Of a stretch of 34,531 nt of DNA, positions 1-8,794 are shown one piece after another. The notes beneath the pieces are model-generated. The model did not search any database and was not told where the DNA came from. It saw only the letters and a list, made by a program, of their open reading frames with translations. This DNA comes from Pseudomonadota bacterium (lineage in GTDB: Bacteria > CALINM01): contig JAOABK010000020.1 of NCBI GenBank assembly GCA_026418415.1, positions 1 through 34,531 on the forward strand, in the 5' to 3' direction. Both the position numbers and the translations under genes were made by a program. The stretch's first letter is position 1; the number at the start of each line of letters is the position of its first letter.

Positions 1-1
1 C

Positions 2-643
2 CTTTGCGAGAAGCTCTCGATATTTAAAGTCCTTAATCCAGTCATTCCCTACTATGGTTTTTCGGGATTCAAAAAAGTAAGACAATGGTTTGAAAAAATT
101 GGAATACCTAAGGATTTCAGCGAACTAAAAATTCCTTTAATAGTATGTGCTACCAATTTATCCGATAGAAAACCAGAATACTTTAATAATGGTGATTTGT
201 GGGAAGCCCTTTGTGCAAGTATTGCAATGCCCGGTTTATTCTATCCAGTGAAGATGGGAAATAAACTTTATGTTGACGGTGGGATCACAATGAACCTACC
301 AGTTTCAGTTTTAAAAGAAGATTGTGAGTTTATTGTCGCAGTGGATGTTAATTTTTCTGGTAGAAAATATCCGTCATTAGAAAATACCTATCATGTAATC
401 TATGAATCTTTAACTCTGATGGTTTCACGAAATACTTTATCGGAAAGAGAAAAAGCGGATTTTATTATAGATATTGGTTTTGAGGGGATAGGTTTTTTAG
501 ATTTTAAGAGGATAAAAGAAGTAATTGTTTCAGGTTATAAAGATAGTTATGCTAAAATAGGACAACTTAGAAAAGTTTTGGAGGAGAGAAATTATGTACA
601 GGATAGGGGTCTGGGACCACTTTTCGTCAGCCCATTATCTTAG
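2..643 (+). CDS. Patatin-like phospholipase, C-terminal part (gene enters from left edge)
   Basis: The frame is open from base 2, so the gene starts outside the window. The visible part holds the second half of a patatin-type acyl hydrolase: a segment ending VCATNLSDRKPEYF, then ALCASIAMPGLF, then VDGG at about 272-283, followed by MNLPV. In the patatin/RssA-like family the Asp of DGG is the catalytic partner of a Ser in GxSxG; that Ser motif must lie upstream and is not visible. The family hydrolyses ester bonds of phospholipids or other lipids. The frame runs 50 bases into queD, so the last 16 or so residues probably have no function. Family assignment is good; substrate is unknown. Confidence 0.85.
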   Translation, partial: LCEKLSIFKVLNPVIPYYGFSGFKKVRQWFEKIGIPKDFSELKIPLIVCATNLSDRKPEYFNNGDLWEALCASIAMPGLFYPVKMGNKLYVDGGITMNLPVSVLKEDCEFIVAVDVNFSGRKYPSLENTYHVIYESLTLMVSRNTLSEREKADFIIDIGFEGIGFLDFKRIKEVIVSGYKDSYAKIGQLRKVLEERNYVQDRGLGPLFVSPLS

Positions 644-965
644 AAATTATCAAGGAAAGTGTGAACATATACATGGTCATAACTGGAAGGTAGAGGTAGT
701 ACTTGAAGGAAATACCCTGGATAAATCTGGTATGCTTCTTGATTTTGGAATTTTAAAAAAACATCTCAAGGAGATAATGAATATACTTGACCATAAGTGT
801 TTGAATGATGATGTAGAATTCTTTAAAGAGGTAAGTCCTTCTTCAGAAAACATAGCAAGGTTTATTTATCAGGAGCTTTCTAATAGAATGGAGAATAAAG
901 ATGTTAAAGTGTATGAAGTAAGAGTTTTTGAATCTGAAAATTCTTATGCTATATATCAAGAGTAG
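594..965 (+). CDS. queD: 6-carboxy-5,6,7,8-tetrahydropterin synthase QueD
   Basis: This 123-residue protein belongs to the 6-pyruvoyl-tetrahydropterin synthase family. QueD converts dihydroneopterin triphosphate to 6-carboxytetrahydropterin, the second step towards preQ0 and queuosine. Zinc ligands H14, H27 and H29 are visible in SSAHYL and HIHGH, with the catalytic Cys23 just before them (GKCEHIHGH). LDHKCLN near residue 66 supplies the conserved Asp-His. Length is normal for the family. The ATG is supported by GGAGGAG a few bases upstream, and the gene begins 50 bases inside the patatin frame. folE2 and queE follow directly, which supports QueD rather than a eukaryote-type biopterin enzyme. 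Confidence 0.93.
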   Translation: MYRIGVWDHFSSAHYLRNYQGKCEHIHGHNWKVEVVLEGNTLDKSGMLLDFGILKKHLKEIMNILDHKCLNDDVEFFKEVSPSSENIARFIYQELSNRMENKDVKVYEVRVFESENSYAIYQE

Positions 966-977
966 AAGGGAATAAAT

Positions 978-1778
978 ATGAAAGAGCATTTAAAAGATGT
1001 TCAAAGCGAATATGACGAGAGAAAGTTAGAAATCCAGAAGGTAGGCATAAAAGGGATAAGGTATCCTATATACGTACTTGATAAGCTTAATCAATATCAA
1101 CATACAATTGCGACTATTGATATGTATGTAGACTTGCCACATCATTTCAAAGGCACTCACATGAGTAGATTCATTGAGATAATAAATTCCTATAGAAAGG
1201 GCATTGCAGTAAAAAATTTTAAGGAAATTCTAACAGCAATAAAAAATAAACTTCATGCCAAATCTTCTCATCTCAGGATCTCTTTTCCCTATTTTATTGA
1301 GAAAAAAGCACCTATCACAAAAGCAAAGAGTCTAATGGCTTATAACTGTGTGTTTTCTGGGGATCTTGCTGATACTTTTGATTTCTATCTTGAAGTTTCA
1401 GTTCCAATTACAACGGTTTGTCCCTGTTCCAAGAGTATAAGTGAAGATGGCGCTCATAACCAGAGGGGAAGGGTTGATGTAAAAATTCGCTTTGATGGAC
1501 TTGTCTGGATTGAGGATGTTGTTACGCTTGTCGAGGAATCAGCAAGTTGTGATATTTATGCATTATTAAAAAGAGCAGATGAAAAGTATGTCACAGAAAG
1601 GGCTTTTAATCGTCCTATGTTTGTAGAGGATGTGGTAAGAGAAGTGGCTTTGAGGATTATGAAGGATGATAAGATAAAATGGTTTTCAGTGGAAGCAATA
1701 AATTATGAAAGCATACACAATCATAATGCCTATGCTTACTTAGAAAGAACTAGAGATGCAACAGGCAAATTTGTCTGA
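978..1778 (+). CDS. folE2: GTP cyclohydrolase FolE2 (type IB)
   Basis: This 266-residue protein matches the FolE2 family, which opens GTP to dihydroneopterin triphosphate, the shared precursor of folate and 7-deazaguanines. The family motif is VCPCSKSISEDGAHNQRG at about residues 147-164, with Cys148 (metal-binding/catalytic Cys in the family) and His160. Early conserved features include KVGIKGIRYP (21-30) and HMSRFIEII (61-69). FolE2 accepts metals other than zinc and replaces FolE in many bacteria. Here it sits between queD and queE, so its main role is probably to feed the queuosine branch. It starts 12 bases after queD and ends overlapping queE by 23 bases. Confidence 0.94.
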   Translation: MKEHLKDVQSEYDERKLEIQKVGIKGIRYPIYVLDKLNQYQHTIATIDMYVDLPHHFKGTHMSRFIEIINSYRKGIAVKNFKEILTAIKNKLHAKSSHLRISFPYFIEKKAPITKAKSLMAYNCVFSGDLADTFDFYLEVSVPITTVCPCSKSISEDGAHNQRGRVDVKIRFDGLVWIEDVVTLVEESASCDIYALLKRADEKYVTERAFNRPMFVEDVVREVALRIMKDDKIKWFSVEAINYESIHNHNAYAYLERTRDATGKFV

Positions 1779-2487
1779 AGTTTTTACCTCTGTTCAGGGA
1801 GAGGGGATATATTCTGGAAGGGTTCAGCTTTTTATAAGATTTACTGATTGTAATCTTAGGTGCTATTATTGTGATACAGTTAGTTCTCTAAGAGAAAATG
1901 AATATGCCTTTTTTGAGAAAACACCATTATCTTTTAAATATGTAAGAATAAAAAATCCAATAGAAATGGATTTTTTAGTTGCTCATATTCAAAAAATAGT
2001 AAAAGAAGAGTTTATTCACGGCATCTCTATCACAGGAGGCGAGCCACTTTTACAAGTTGAGTTCCTCGAAATTTTTTTAAGTAAGCTTGGTAATACTAAG
2101 CCAATACATCTGGAGACTAATGGGACTTTACCTGAAGATTTGAAAAGGATTATCAAATATATAGACTTTGTGTCGATGGATTTAAAGACCGATTATTTCA
2201 AAGAACAAGCTTTTATTGATACACAAAAGTCCTTTTTAAAAATTTCAAAGGAAAAGGATTGTCAAGTCAAGATTATTGTTTCTAAAAAATTAAAAGAAGA
2301 TTCTTTTAAGCAAGCAGTTGATTTAGTTTCAGAGATTGATAAAAAAATTCCTTTCATTCTACAGCCAAATACAAAAGAAATAGCACAAGTACAAAAAAAA
2401 TTAATCAAGTTTTACAAATTAGCATCAAAGAAGATAGAAAACATATTGATACTACCTCAAATTCACGCACTAATAGGTTTGAAATAG
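1756..2487 (+). CDS. queE: 7-carboxy-7-deazaguanine synthase QueE (radical SAM)
   Basis: This 243-residue radical SAM enzyme converts 6-carboxytetrahydropterin to 7-carboxy-7-deazaguanine. The N-terminal VFTSVQGEG motif is typical of QueE. The iron-sulfur cluster motif is CNLRCYYC with Cys32, Cys36 and Cys39, and the SAM-binding segment is SITGGEPLLQ. The spacing CX3CX2C is the standard one. The start codon lies inside the folE2 coding sequence (23-base overlap), which suggests translational coupling. No queC (preQ0 synthase) is present in this window; it may be upstream or elsewhere. Confidence 0.92.
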   Translation: MQQANLSEVFTSVQGEGIYSGRVQLFIRFTDCNLRCYYCDTVSSLRENEYAFFEKTPLSFKYVRIKNPIEMDFLVAHIQKIVKEEFIHGISITGGEPLLQVEFLEIFLSKLGNTKPIHLETNGTLPEDLKRIIKYIDFVSMDLKTDYFKEQAFIDTQKSFLKISKEKDCQVKIIVSKKLKEDSFKQAVDLVSEIDKKIPFILQPNTKEIAQVQKKLIKFYKLASKKIENILILPQIHALIGLK

Positions 2488-2506
2488 GAATATAATTAAT
2501 GATAAT
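2479..2506 (+). promoter_or_regulatory. Candidate promoter for the glycosyltransferase genes
   Basis: TTGAAA at 2479-2484 and GATAAT at 2501-2506 are separated by 16 bases. The -10 hexamer ends 8 bases before the ATG at 2515, so transcription would start at or just before the start codon. A second TATAAT at 2491-2496 is an alternative -10. No Shine-Dalgarno sequence is visible between it and the ATG. The sequence is AT-rich, so chance matches are possible. Confidence 0.45.
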
Positions 2507-2514
2507 ATAACCAC

Positions 2515-3435
2515 ATGGAAAAACCTTTAGTTTCTGTATTGATTCCTACTTATAACAAAGGCGAGTTTATACAGGAAGCCATAGAGAGCGTTCTAAACCA
2601 GACTTATCAAAATTTAGAGCTAATAATTGTAGATGATTGTTCCTCTGACAATACACTGGAAATTGTAAAAAAATTTCTTAATGATAAAAGGGTTAGATTT
2701 TACCAGAATGAGAAAAATTTAGGAATAGGAGGAAACTGGAATAAGACATTATCCTATGCTAAGGGGAAATATATTAAATATCTCATGGCGGATGATAAAT
2801 TTGAGCCCCATTTGCTTGAAAAATATGTAGAAATAATGGAAAAATATCCAGAAGTGTCTCTTGTAACTTCCTATAGAGGAATTTTTGGAGAAAGAGAAGA
2901 AGTAATAAAACAGCCAGAAATAGGGTTTATAGATAGGAAGAGGGCTATAGAACTAACACTTAAGCACTTAAATTGGATTGGAGAGCCAACAACTGTTATG
3001 TTCCGAAAAGAAAATCTTTGGGTTGGAACTTTTAAAACAGAATTCAGATTTCTCCTTGATATAGATATGTGGATAAGACAGCTTTCCTGTGGAGCTTTAT
3101 ATGTAATTCCAGAAGTACTTTCATGGTTTAGACAATACAGTGAACAGACTACAAAGCTTGTAAAAAAAAGCTTTGATGATGTTTTTGAAGAATACCTCCT
3201 TTTTGAGATGGTCTTTCATAGTAAACAAAGGTATTTAATAGATGATATTCATGATGCCTATGAATTAAAAAAGAAGAGATTCTTAAAAAATTACAAATTA
3301 ATTCCCAAAATGATAAAACAAGGGCGTTTTGATTTAGCTTTAAAGTGCTATAAAATTTCTTTTAAAGAAGGGATTTTTCTTCCCTTTTTTCTTAAAACAT
3401 GTCTAAATTTTTACAGGTTTTTTATGGAGGGATGA
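2515..3435 (+). CDS. Glycosyltransferase family 2
   Basis: This 306-residue GT-A glycosyltransferase opens with VSVLIPTYNKGEFIQEAIES and VNQTY-like SVLNQTYQNLE, followed by IIVDDCSSDNT; these are the nucleotide-sugar binding elements of family 2. The metal-binding region is MADDKF around residue 91. The C-terminal half has no membrane segment, apart from a hydrophobic/aromatic patch at the end. It begins a three-gene glycosyltransferase run and overlaps the next gene through TGATG. The likely role is addition of one sugar to a surface polysaccharide; donor and acceptor cannot be read from sequence. No Shine-Dalgarno sequence precedes the ATG. Confidence 0.88.
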   Translation: MEKPLVSVLIPTYNKGEFIQEAIESVLNQTYQNLELIIVDDCSSDNTLEIVKKFLNDKRVRFYQNEKNLGIGGNWNKTLSYAKGKYIKYLMADDKFEPHLLEKYVEIMEKYPEVSLVTSYRGIFGEREEVIKQPEIGFIDRKRAIELTLKHLNWIGEPTTVMFRKENLWVGTFKTEFRFLLDIDMWIRQLSCGALYVIPEVLSWFRQYSEQTTKLVKKSFDDVFEEYLLFEMVFHSKQRYLIDDIHDAYELKKKRFLKNYKLIPKMIKQGRFDLALKCYKISFKEGIFLPFFLKTCLNFYRFFMEG

Positions 3436-4589
3436 TGGGATTGAATGATTTAATAAGAGCATATAGATATAGAAGGAAAATTGATAAGTTTTCCAGAGAG
3501 ATTGGAAACATATATGAAAATGAGTCAAATATTGTATGTGAGAATCAGGTTTATCCTGGAAAAACAAATTGTTCCATAGCCTTTATAGTTCCAGAGATTT
3601 CAAAATACAGCGGAGGGCATACAGGGATTTTGAGGTTAGGGACCTATTTATTTCATATGGGGCATAGCGTTGATTATATTGCTATAAATGATGTTCCGGT
3701 AAGTAAGATGGAAGAAAATGCAAAAACAAATTTTCCCAACTGGAAAGGGAGAATTTTATCTAAAGAGGCTCTGAAAAATAATCATTATGATGTGGGCATA
3801 GCAACAAAATGGAATACCTGCTACCACCTAATTGCATATCAAAGCAGTTTTGGGCTAAAAGCCTATTTTATTCAGGATTTTGAGCCCTTCTTTTATCCCA
3901 TGAGCGATCATTACATTCTTTCATTAAATACCTATAAAATGGGACTAAAGATGATAAGTCTTGGCCCTTGGAATGCGATGATGATAAAAAAGTTTTTACC
4001 AGACAGGGATGTTAAGTATATAGAATTTCCCGTTGAATTGGGGTTATATGAAATTGAGCGAAGAGAATTAAACTTAGAACGGCCTATTAGACTTGCAGTA
4101 TACATAAAAAGAGACCCCAAAAGAGCTCCATTTTTGTTGATAGAACAACTAAAGTTTTTTAAAAGACAGATGGACAAAAGGGGTATCGATGTAGAAATCA
4201 ATTTTTTTGGTATTGAAAAGGATATAAAGCTTCCTTTAGGAAATAATTTAGGTAAGCTAAACACAGAAGGTTTAAAAAATCTATATAGAAAATCCCATTT
4301 TGGGATTGTTGCATCCCTCACAAATATATCCTATGTAAACTATGAGATGATTGCTTTAGGTCTTCCAGTAATTGATTTTGTTGATGGTAGTGCTCCAAGT
4401 TTCTTCAGTGATGATGAAATGATATTCATAGAAGCCCATCCCCAGGCTTTATTTAATAAAATTAAAAATTATCTTGAGACACCCGAGCAATTAAACATAT
4501 TAATTTCAAAGGCACAGCAAAAACTAAAAACTATAACTTGGGAAAGTCAGGCAAAGAGATTTGCAGAACTTTTATTTGAAAGGAATTAG
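3435..4589 (+). CDS. WsaF-like glycosyltransferase (GT-B, GT4-like)
   Basis: This roughly 384-residue protein resembles the WsaF-type rhamnosyltransferases: an N-terminal SIAFIVPEISKYSGGHTGI segment, then AYFIQDFEPFFYP, and a C-terminal nucleotide-binding half with GIVASLTNISYVNYEMIALG followed by PVIDF. I chose ATG 3435 because GGAGG precedes it and it overlaps the previous stop as TGATG. In-frame ATGs at 3399 and 3432 are alternatives, and 3399 would lie well inside the upstream gene. It probably extends a rhamnose-containing or similar surface glycan. WsaF resemblance is from memory of family motifs; sugar specificity is inference. Confidence 0.78.
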   Translation: MGLNDLIRAYRYRRKIDKFSREIGNIYENESNIVCENQVYPGKTNCSIAFIVPEISKYSGGHTGILRLGTYLFHMGHSVDYIAINDVPVSKMEENAKTNFPNWKGRILSKEALKNNHYDVGIATKWNTCYHLIAYQSSFGLKAYFIQDFEPFFYPMSDHYILSLNTYKMGLKMISLGPWNAMMIKKFLPDRDVKYIEFPVELGLYEIERRELNLERPIRLAVYIKRDPKRAPFLLIEQLKFFKRQMDKRGIDVEINFFGIEKDIKLPLGNNLGKLNTEGLKNLYRKSHFGIVASLTNISYVNYEMIALGLPVIDFVDGSAPSFFSDDEMIFIEAHPQALFNKIKNYLETPEQLNILISKAQQKLKTITWESQAKRFAELLFERN

Positions 4590-4592
4590 TAT

Positions 4593-5348
4593 ATGAAACT
4601 ACCCCTATCTGTTTCCATTATCTCATTTAATGAAGAGGATAACATTGGAAGATGTCTCGAGAGTATTAAAGATATTGCAGACGAAATAATAGTAGTGGAT
4701 TCACATTCTACTGATAGGACATGTGAAATTGCAGAAAGATATGGCGCAAAGGTGTACACAGAAGACTGGAAAGGTCACGTAGCACAAAAAAACAGTGCTT
4801 TAGAGAAGTGTAATAATCCTTGGGTTTTGGCTCTTGATTGCGATGAGGTAGTATCTGAGGAGCTAAAAAAATCAATAATTGATGCTATAAATAATCCTAT
4901 AGCGGAAGGTTATGAAGTTAATAGAAGAACATACTATGCGGGAAGATGGATAAATCATGCTTGGTATCCAGACTGGAAGTTGAGGCTTGTCCGAAGGGAG
5001 AAGGCTAAATGGGTAGGCACAGATCCACACGATAGATTACAAATAGATGGTAAAATTCAAAGATTGTCTGGAGATCTTTATCATTATTCATATAGAAATG
5101 TTACTGATCATTTTAAAAGGGTGGTTACCTATGCAGTTATCAGTGCCGAAGCCTATATGAAGGAAGAAAGAAAGGCAGGGCTTCTTGAAATAGTTTTTAA
5201 TCCCCTCTATGGGTTTTTTAAACATTATGTTCTTAAATTAGGTTTTTTAGATGGCATGCAGGGATTTATAATCTCTATGAGCAACTTCTTTTATACCTTT
5301 CTAAAATATGCCCTTATCTGGGAAAAGAAACAGAGACAAAATAAATAG
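4593..5348 (+). CDS. WaaE/KdtX-like family 2 glycosyltransferase
   Basis: This 251-residue GT2 enzyme has the compact layout of LPS core glycosyltransferases of the WaaE/KdtX group: VSIISFNEEDNIGRCLESI at the N-terminus, EIIVVDSHSTDRT, AQKNSALE and LALDCDEVVS, where the DxD-like metal site lies. The middle contains RRTYYAGRWI and WYPDWKLRLVRR, which are characteristic of this subgroup. The C-terminal 50 residues are aromatic and hydrophobic and may attach to the inner membrane. It starts 3 bases after the previous gene. A role in outer core or related glycolipid assembly is likely; the exact linkage is not known. Confidence 0.85.
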   Translation: MKLPLSVSIISFNEEDNIGRCLESIKDIADEIIVVDSHSTDRTCEIAERYGAKVYTEDWKGHVAQKNSALEKCNNPWVLALDCDEVVSEELKKSIIDAINNPIAEGYEVNRRTYYAGRWINHAWYPDWKLRLVRREKAKWVGTDPHDRLQIDGKIQRLSGDLYHYSYRNVTDHFKRVVTYAVISAEAYMKEERKAGLLEIVFNPLYGFFKHYVLKLGFLDGMQGFIISMSNFFYTFLKYALIWEKKQRQNK

Positions 5349-5400
5349 TGAACCAATTAGGTTATGTTATATGTCTTTTGTATTACTATTTGAAAATATT

Positions 5401-7743
5401 CTAAAATATGTGAGGGATTGCCTCTTCTATATTACTTACAGTGATGAAGGTTACATCTTTTTTAATGAATTTAGGTAAATCCTGAAGATCTGCTTCATTA
5501 TCCTTTGGTATTATTACCTTTTTAATACCCGATCGTCTTGCAGCAAGTGCTTTTTCTTTAATACCACCTATAGGTAGAATTCTACCTGTAAGAGTAATCT
5601 CTCCAGTCATTGCTACATCATTTCTAACCGGTTTATTTGAAAAGAGAGAAATAAGTGCAGCGACAATGGTAATTCCCGCAGATGGTCCATCTTTAGGGAT
5701 TGCTCCCTGTGGAACGTGTATATGAATATCATGTTTTGAAAAAACATCGGGGTCGATATTATATTTTTCAGCATTACTGCGAATATAGCTAACTGCTGCC
5801 TGCGCGGATTCCTTCATTACATCACCTAAGTATCCAGTAAGAATAAGCCCTTTATCACCTTTCATCTTTGTGGCTTCCACAAATATAATATCTCCTCCAC
5901 TTTCTGTCCAAGCAAGTCCAATTGCCACACCTGGTGTCTGGTTGTAAAAGGCTCTTTCATAATAAAACTTTCTCGGACCTAAGTACTTTAAGACCGCTCT
6001 TTCATTTATGACAAATTTTTTTTCACCAAATTGGGTTATCTCCCTTGCTATCTTTCTACAAATATTTGCTATGTTTCTCTCTAAATTTCTAAGACCAGCT
6101 TCTCTTGTATACTCACGAATAATTTTAACGATTGCCTGTTGAGTAAATTTAATATCGAATTTTTCCAGTCCATTTTCTTTAATCTGTTTAGGTATTAAAT
6201 GTTTTTCAGCAATCTTTACCTTTTCTTCTTCTGTGTAGCCAGATATGTTTATAACTTCCATTCTATCTCTAAGTGGTGCGGGTATAGGGTCTAAAAGATT
6301 TGCTGTTGTTATAAAGAGTACCTTACTTAAATCAAAGGGGACATCTAAATAATGGTCTAAAAAAGCGTTATTTTGTTCTGGATCTAAAACTTCAAGTAGA
6401 GCTGATGAAGGATCGCCCCTAAAATCTCTTCCAATCTTATCTACTTCATCAAGAATGAATACTGGATTATTTGAGCCACACCTCTTTATTTCCTGAATAA
6501 TCCTACCGGGCATTGCACCAACATAAGTTCTTCTATGTCCTCGTATTTCTGCTTCATCCTTCATTCCACCGAGGGATAGTCTTATAAATTTTCTGCCTAA
6601 AGACCTTGCTATGGATTTACCAAGAGAAGTTTTACCGACACCTGGTGGCCCCACAAAGCATAGAATTGGTCCCTTTTGATCTCCACCCTTTAGTTTTCTT
6701 ACCGCTAAGAACTCTAAGATCCTTTCCTTTACCTTTTCTAAATTGTAATGGTCCTCATCGAGAATTTCTTTAGCTTTGTTTATATCAAGTTTATCTTCAG
6801 TAGATTTAGACCAGGGCATTGCTATAAGGTAATCGAGATATGTCCTTGTAACGGTAAATTCAGCAGAAGCTGGATTCATTTTCGATAGTCGTGAAAGCTC
6901 TTTCAGGGCTATTTCTTCAACCTTTTTAGGCATCTTTGCCTCTTTAATACTTTTGGTTAGCTCTTCTATTTCTTGACTTAAAGATTCCTCTTCTCCAAGC
7001 TCTTTTTGAATTATTTTCAATTGCTGTCTTAATAGATAATCTCTCTGAGTCTTTCCAATGAGTTTTGTTGCTTCAGCCTGCAATTTGCCTTTGACTTGAA
7101 GTAAATCCACTTCGGTGCTTAAAAAAAGAAAAATTTTCTTCAATCTTTCAGCAGGATCTATTGTGTTAAGTATTTCAATTAATTGAGGTGTATCAAGTCC
7201 TAATATCATCCCAACAAAATCTGATAATTTTCCTGCATCCTGGAGTCTCTCAGCAATATTCATGGCATCTACTGGAAAACTCTTTCCAAGGGATGTACAA
7301 ATTTTTAGAAGTGATAAAACACTCTGTATAAGGGTCTCAATTACAATATTTTTATCATATATTTCAATGACTTCTTCTACCTTAGCAATTGGATAGGGAT
7401 GAATCTCATAAAGCTTAGTAATCCTGACCCTAAACTGACATTCCGTAAGGATTTTCAGTCCACCTTCTGGTAAATGAACGAGCTGAAGTATTTTAACAGC
7501 ACTACCAATCTGATTTAAGTCAGATTCTGTAAAAAACTCTTCCTTATACGTGCTCATAGGAGGAACAAATACAACAATTTTGTGGGATAAGAATGCCTTT
7601 TCAATAGCTTCAATATGTTTTTTATCAATAAAAAAGCTTGATTGAATAGCACCGGGCAGAGCAATATTTTCCTTTGTTATTACCAAAGGGACTTCTTCCG
7701 GTAAAAGTATCCTTTCAGGATAGGGTTCAAATCTAATTAACAT
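5401..7743 (-). CDS. lon: ATP-dependent Lon protease
   Basis: This 780-residue protein is a full-length LonA. It has the N-terminal substrate-binding LAN domain (about 1-200), a coiled region rich in Lys/Glu (about 225-290), an AAA+ module with Walker A GPPGVGKT at 365-372 and Walker B VFILDEVDKI, and a C-terminal Ser-Lys protease domain. The catalytic Ser is about residue 688 (KDGPSAG) and Lys about 731 (GGIKEKAL), 43 residues apart as in E. coli Lon. It degrades misfolded and regulatory proteins in the cytoplasm. AGGAG sits 5 bases before the ATG. No CIRCE-type heat-shock operator is seen upstream. It converges with the glycosyltransferase run across a 52-base gap. Confidence 0.97.
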   Translation of the reverse strand: MLIRFEPYPERILLPEEVPLVITKENIALPGAIQSSFFIDKKHIEAIEKAFLSHKIVVFVPPMSTYKEEFFTESDLNQIGSAVKILQLVHLPEGGLKILTECQFRVRITKLYEIHPYPIAKVEEVIEIYDKNIVIETLIQSVLSLLKICTSLGKSFPVDAMNIAERLQDAGKLSDFVGMILGLDTPQLIEILNTIDPAERLKKIFLFLSTEVDLLQVKGKLQAEATKLIGKTQRDYLLRQQLKIIQKELGEEESLSQEIEELTKSIKEAKMPKKVEEIALKELSRLSKMNPASAEFTVTRTYLDYLIAMPWSKSTEDKLDINKAKEILDEDHYNLEKVKERILEFLAVRKLKGGDQKGPILCFVGPPGVGKTSLGKSIARSLGRKFIRLSLGGMKDEAEIRGHRRTYVGAMPGRIIQEIKRCGSNNPVFILDEVDKIGRDFRGDPSSALLEVLDPEQNNAFLDHYLDVPFDLSKVLFITTANLLDPIPAPLRDRMEVINISGYTEEEKVKIAEKHLIPKQIKENGLEKFDIKFTQQAIVKIIREYTREAGLRNLERNIANICRKIAREITQFGEKKFVINERAVLKYLGPRKFYYERAFYNQTPGVAIGLAWTESGGDIIFVEATKMKGDKGLILTGYLGDVMKESAQAAVSYIRSNAEKYNIDPDVFSKHDIHIHVPQGAIPKDGPSAGITIVAALISLFSNKPVRNDVAMTGEITLTGRILPIGGIKEKALAARRSGIKKVIIPKDNEADLQDLPKFIKKDVTFITVSNIEEAIPHIF

Positions 7744-7878
7744 AAATTCTCCTTTTTATAAATTACTAAATAACAGATTATTTTTCAAGTTTTCTAAAAA
7801 TCAAAAACTTTACGCTCACAGAGTGGATGCAAGCAAAATCTTCATAATACATACTTTTTATACACGTGGTAAGTGTAA

Positions 7879-8793
7879 TTATGGAGCGTTGAGTATGTAT
7901 TCTGAACTTTTTTGTCCTGTTGGTGATTCAATCTGAATTTTTAAAGTTTTTAAATCGGAAGTTACAGGGTACCTTGTTAGGATTAAGGTATTACAATTTT
8001 CGATGAAAAAAGAGTCATGAAGCATCGTAGTAGACATAGGTTTTGTTATGTATTGTTGTCCAAAGATATAAATTCCTTCAAATAGTTTTGAGTATCTTTG
8101 ATTAATTTCTATACCATTGATAAAGAGTTTTGAATCTTTAATAAAGTTTTTCCCTTTGATGACAACTTCATAGTAATTTAGAAAATTACTTACTATTTGT
8201 GCACTTTCAATTTCTGGTCTTGTATTTATAGATATATTTATCAACTCCAATAGATTTCTGTTTTCATTGTAAAATGTTAATGTTATGTAATTCTGATTAA
8301 GGGGTATAAAAAAGCCATCGGGTAATTTAATTTTTATAAAATTATTCGATCTTTCTACATTTTCTATCTCAACCCCATTAACATAGACATACTTTATAAT
8401 GCCCAGATTTTCTCCATTTATCTCAATATCTTTATTATAATCACAGAAATCCAAAAATTTTGGTTCAAAATTGCTTATTTTGAGAGAGGCTTTGCTAATT
8501 TTTATCGGCAAACCAATAATTAATCTATCATTTTTTTTATCGAAGAAATTTAGCATATAAATTGATGGCTCAATGTTAGAAGGTATTGTAAGTGATATGT
8601 TTTCTTTATTTAGAAGCTGGTAACTTAATTCTTGCTTTCCAAGAAATATTGTTAAGTTTTCAATATCAAACTTGCCCTTAATTTGAACACTGCTGTTAGG
8701 TCGAATCTCTTCAGGGGAGATTGAATGTATTTCGAAGGCATAACTAATTTCAAATATGAGTAATATAAAAATGACTCTAAGTAGGGTTTTCAT
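7879..8793 (-). CDS. Secreted protein with IPT/TIG-like repeats
   Basis: This 304-residue protein has a clear signal peptide (MKTLLRVIFILLIFEISYA, then F) and no later membrane segment, so it is probably periplasmic or outer-surface. The mature part is built from about three immunoglobulin-like units of IPT/TIG type: ISPEEIRPNSSVQIKG, FEPKFLDFCDYNKDIEINGEN and YYEVVIKGKNFIKDSKLFING. The pattern 'hydrophobic-x-hydrophobic-x-G-x-N/F' followed by '-V-V-NG' is typical of that fold. No catalytic motif is visible. It starts 1 base after its upstream partner and is surely co-transcribed with it. TIG-like fold is a pattern-based call; function is unknown. Confidence 0.7.
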   Translation of the reverse strand: MKTLLRVIFILLIFEISYAFEIHSISPEEIRPNSSVQIKGKFDIENLTIFLGKQELSYQLLNKENISLTIPSNIEPSIYMLNFFDKKNDRLIIGLPIKISKASLKISNFEPKFLDFCDYNKDIEINGENLGIIKYVYVNGVEIENVERSNNFIKIKLPDGFFIPLNQNYITLTFYNENRNLLELINISINTRPEIESAQIVSNFLNYYEVVIKGKNFIKDSKLFINGIEINQRYSKLFEGIYIFGQQYITKPMSTTMLHDSFFIENCNTLILTRYPVTSDLKTLKIQIESPTGQKSSEYILNAP

Positions 8794-8794
8794 A

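Noticed and set aside
3932-4321. Open minus-strand frame of 129 codons inside the WsaF-like gene
   Set aside because: It is antisense to a well-supported glycosyltransferase, has no ribosome site and shows no recognisable domain.
5349-5400. Bidirectional terminator between the glycosyltransferase and lon
   Set aside because: Only weak A/T-rich dyads (AATATT) and no G/C stem with a T tract are visible.
7744-7878. Heat-shock operator (CIRCE) before lon
   Set aside because: No TTAGCACTC-N9-GAGTGCTAA or close variant was found in the intergenic sequence.
7855-7880. Hairpin TACAC-GTGGTAA-GTGTA after the TIG-repeat gene as terminator
   Set aside because: Only a 5-base-pair stem, and no T run follows on the minus strand, so it does not qualify as an intrinsic terminator.
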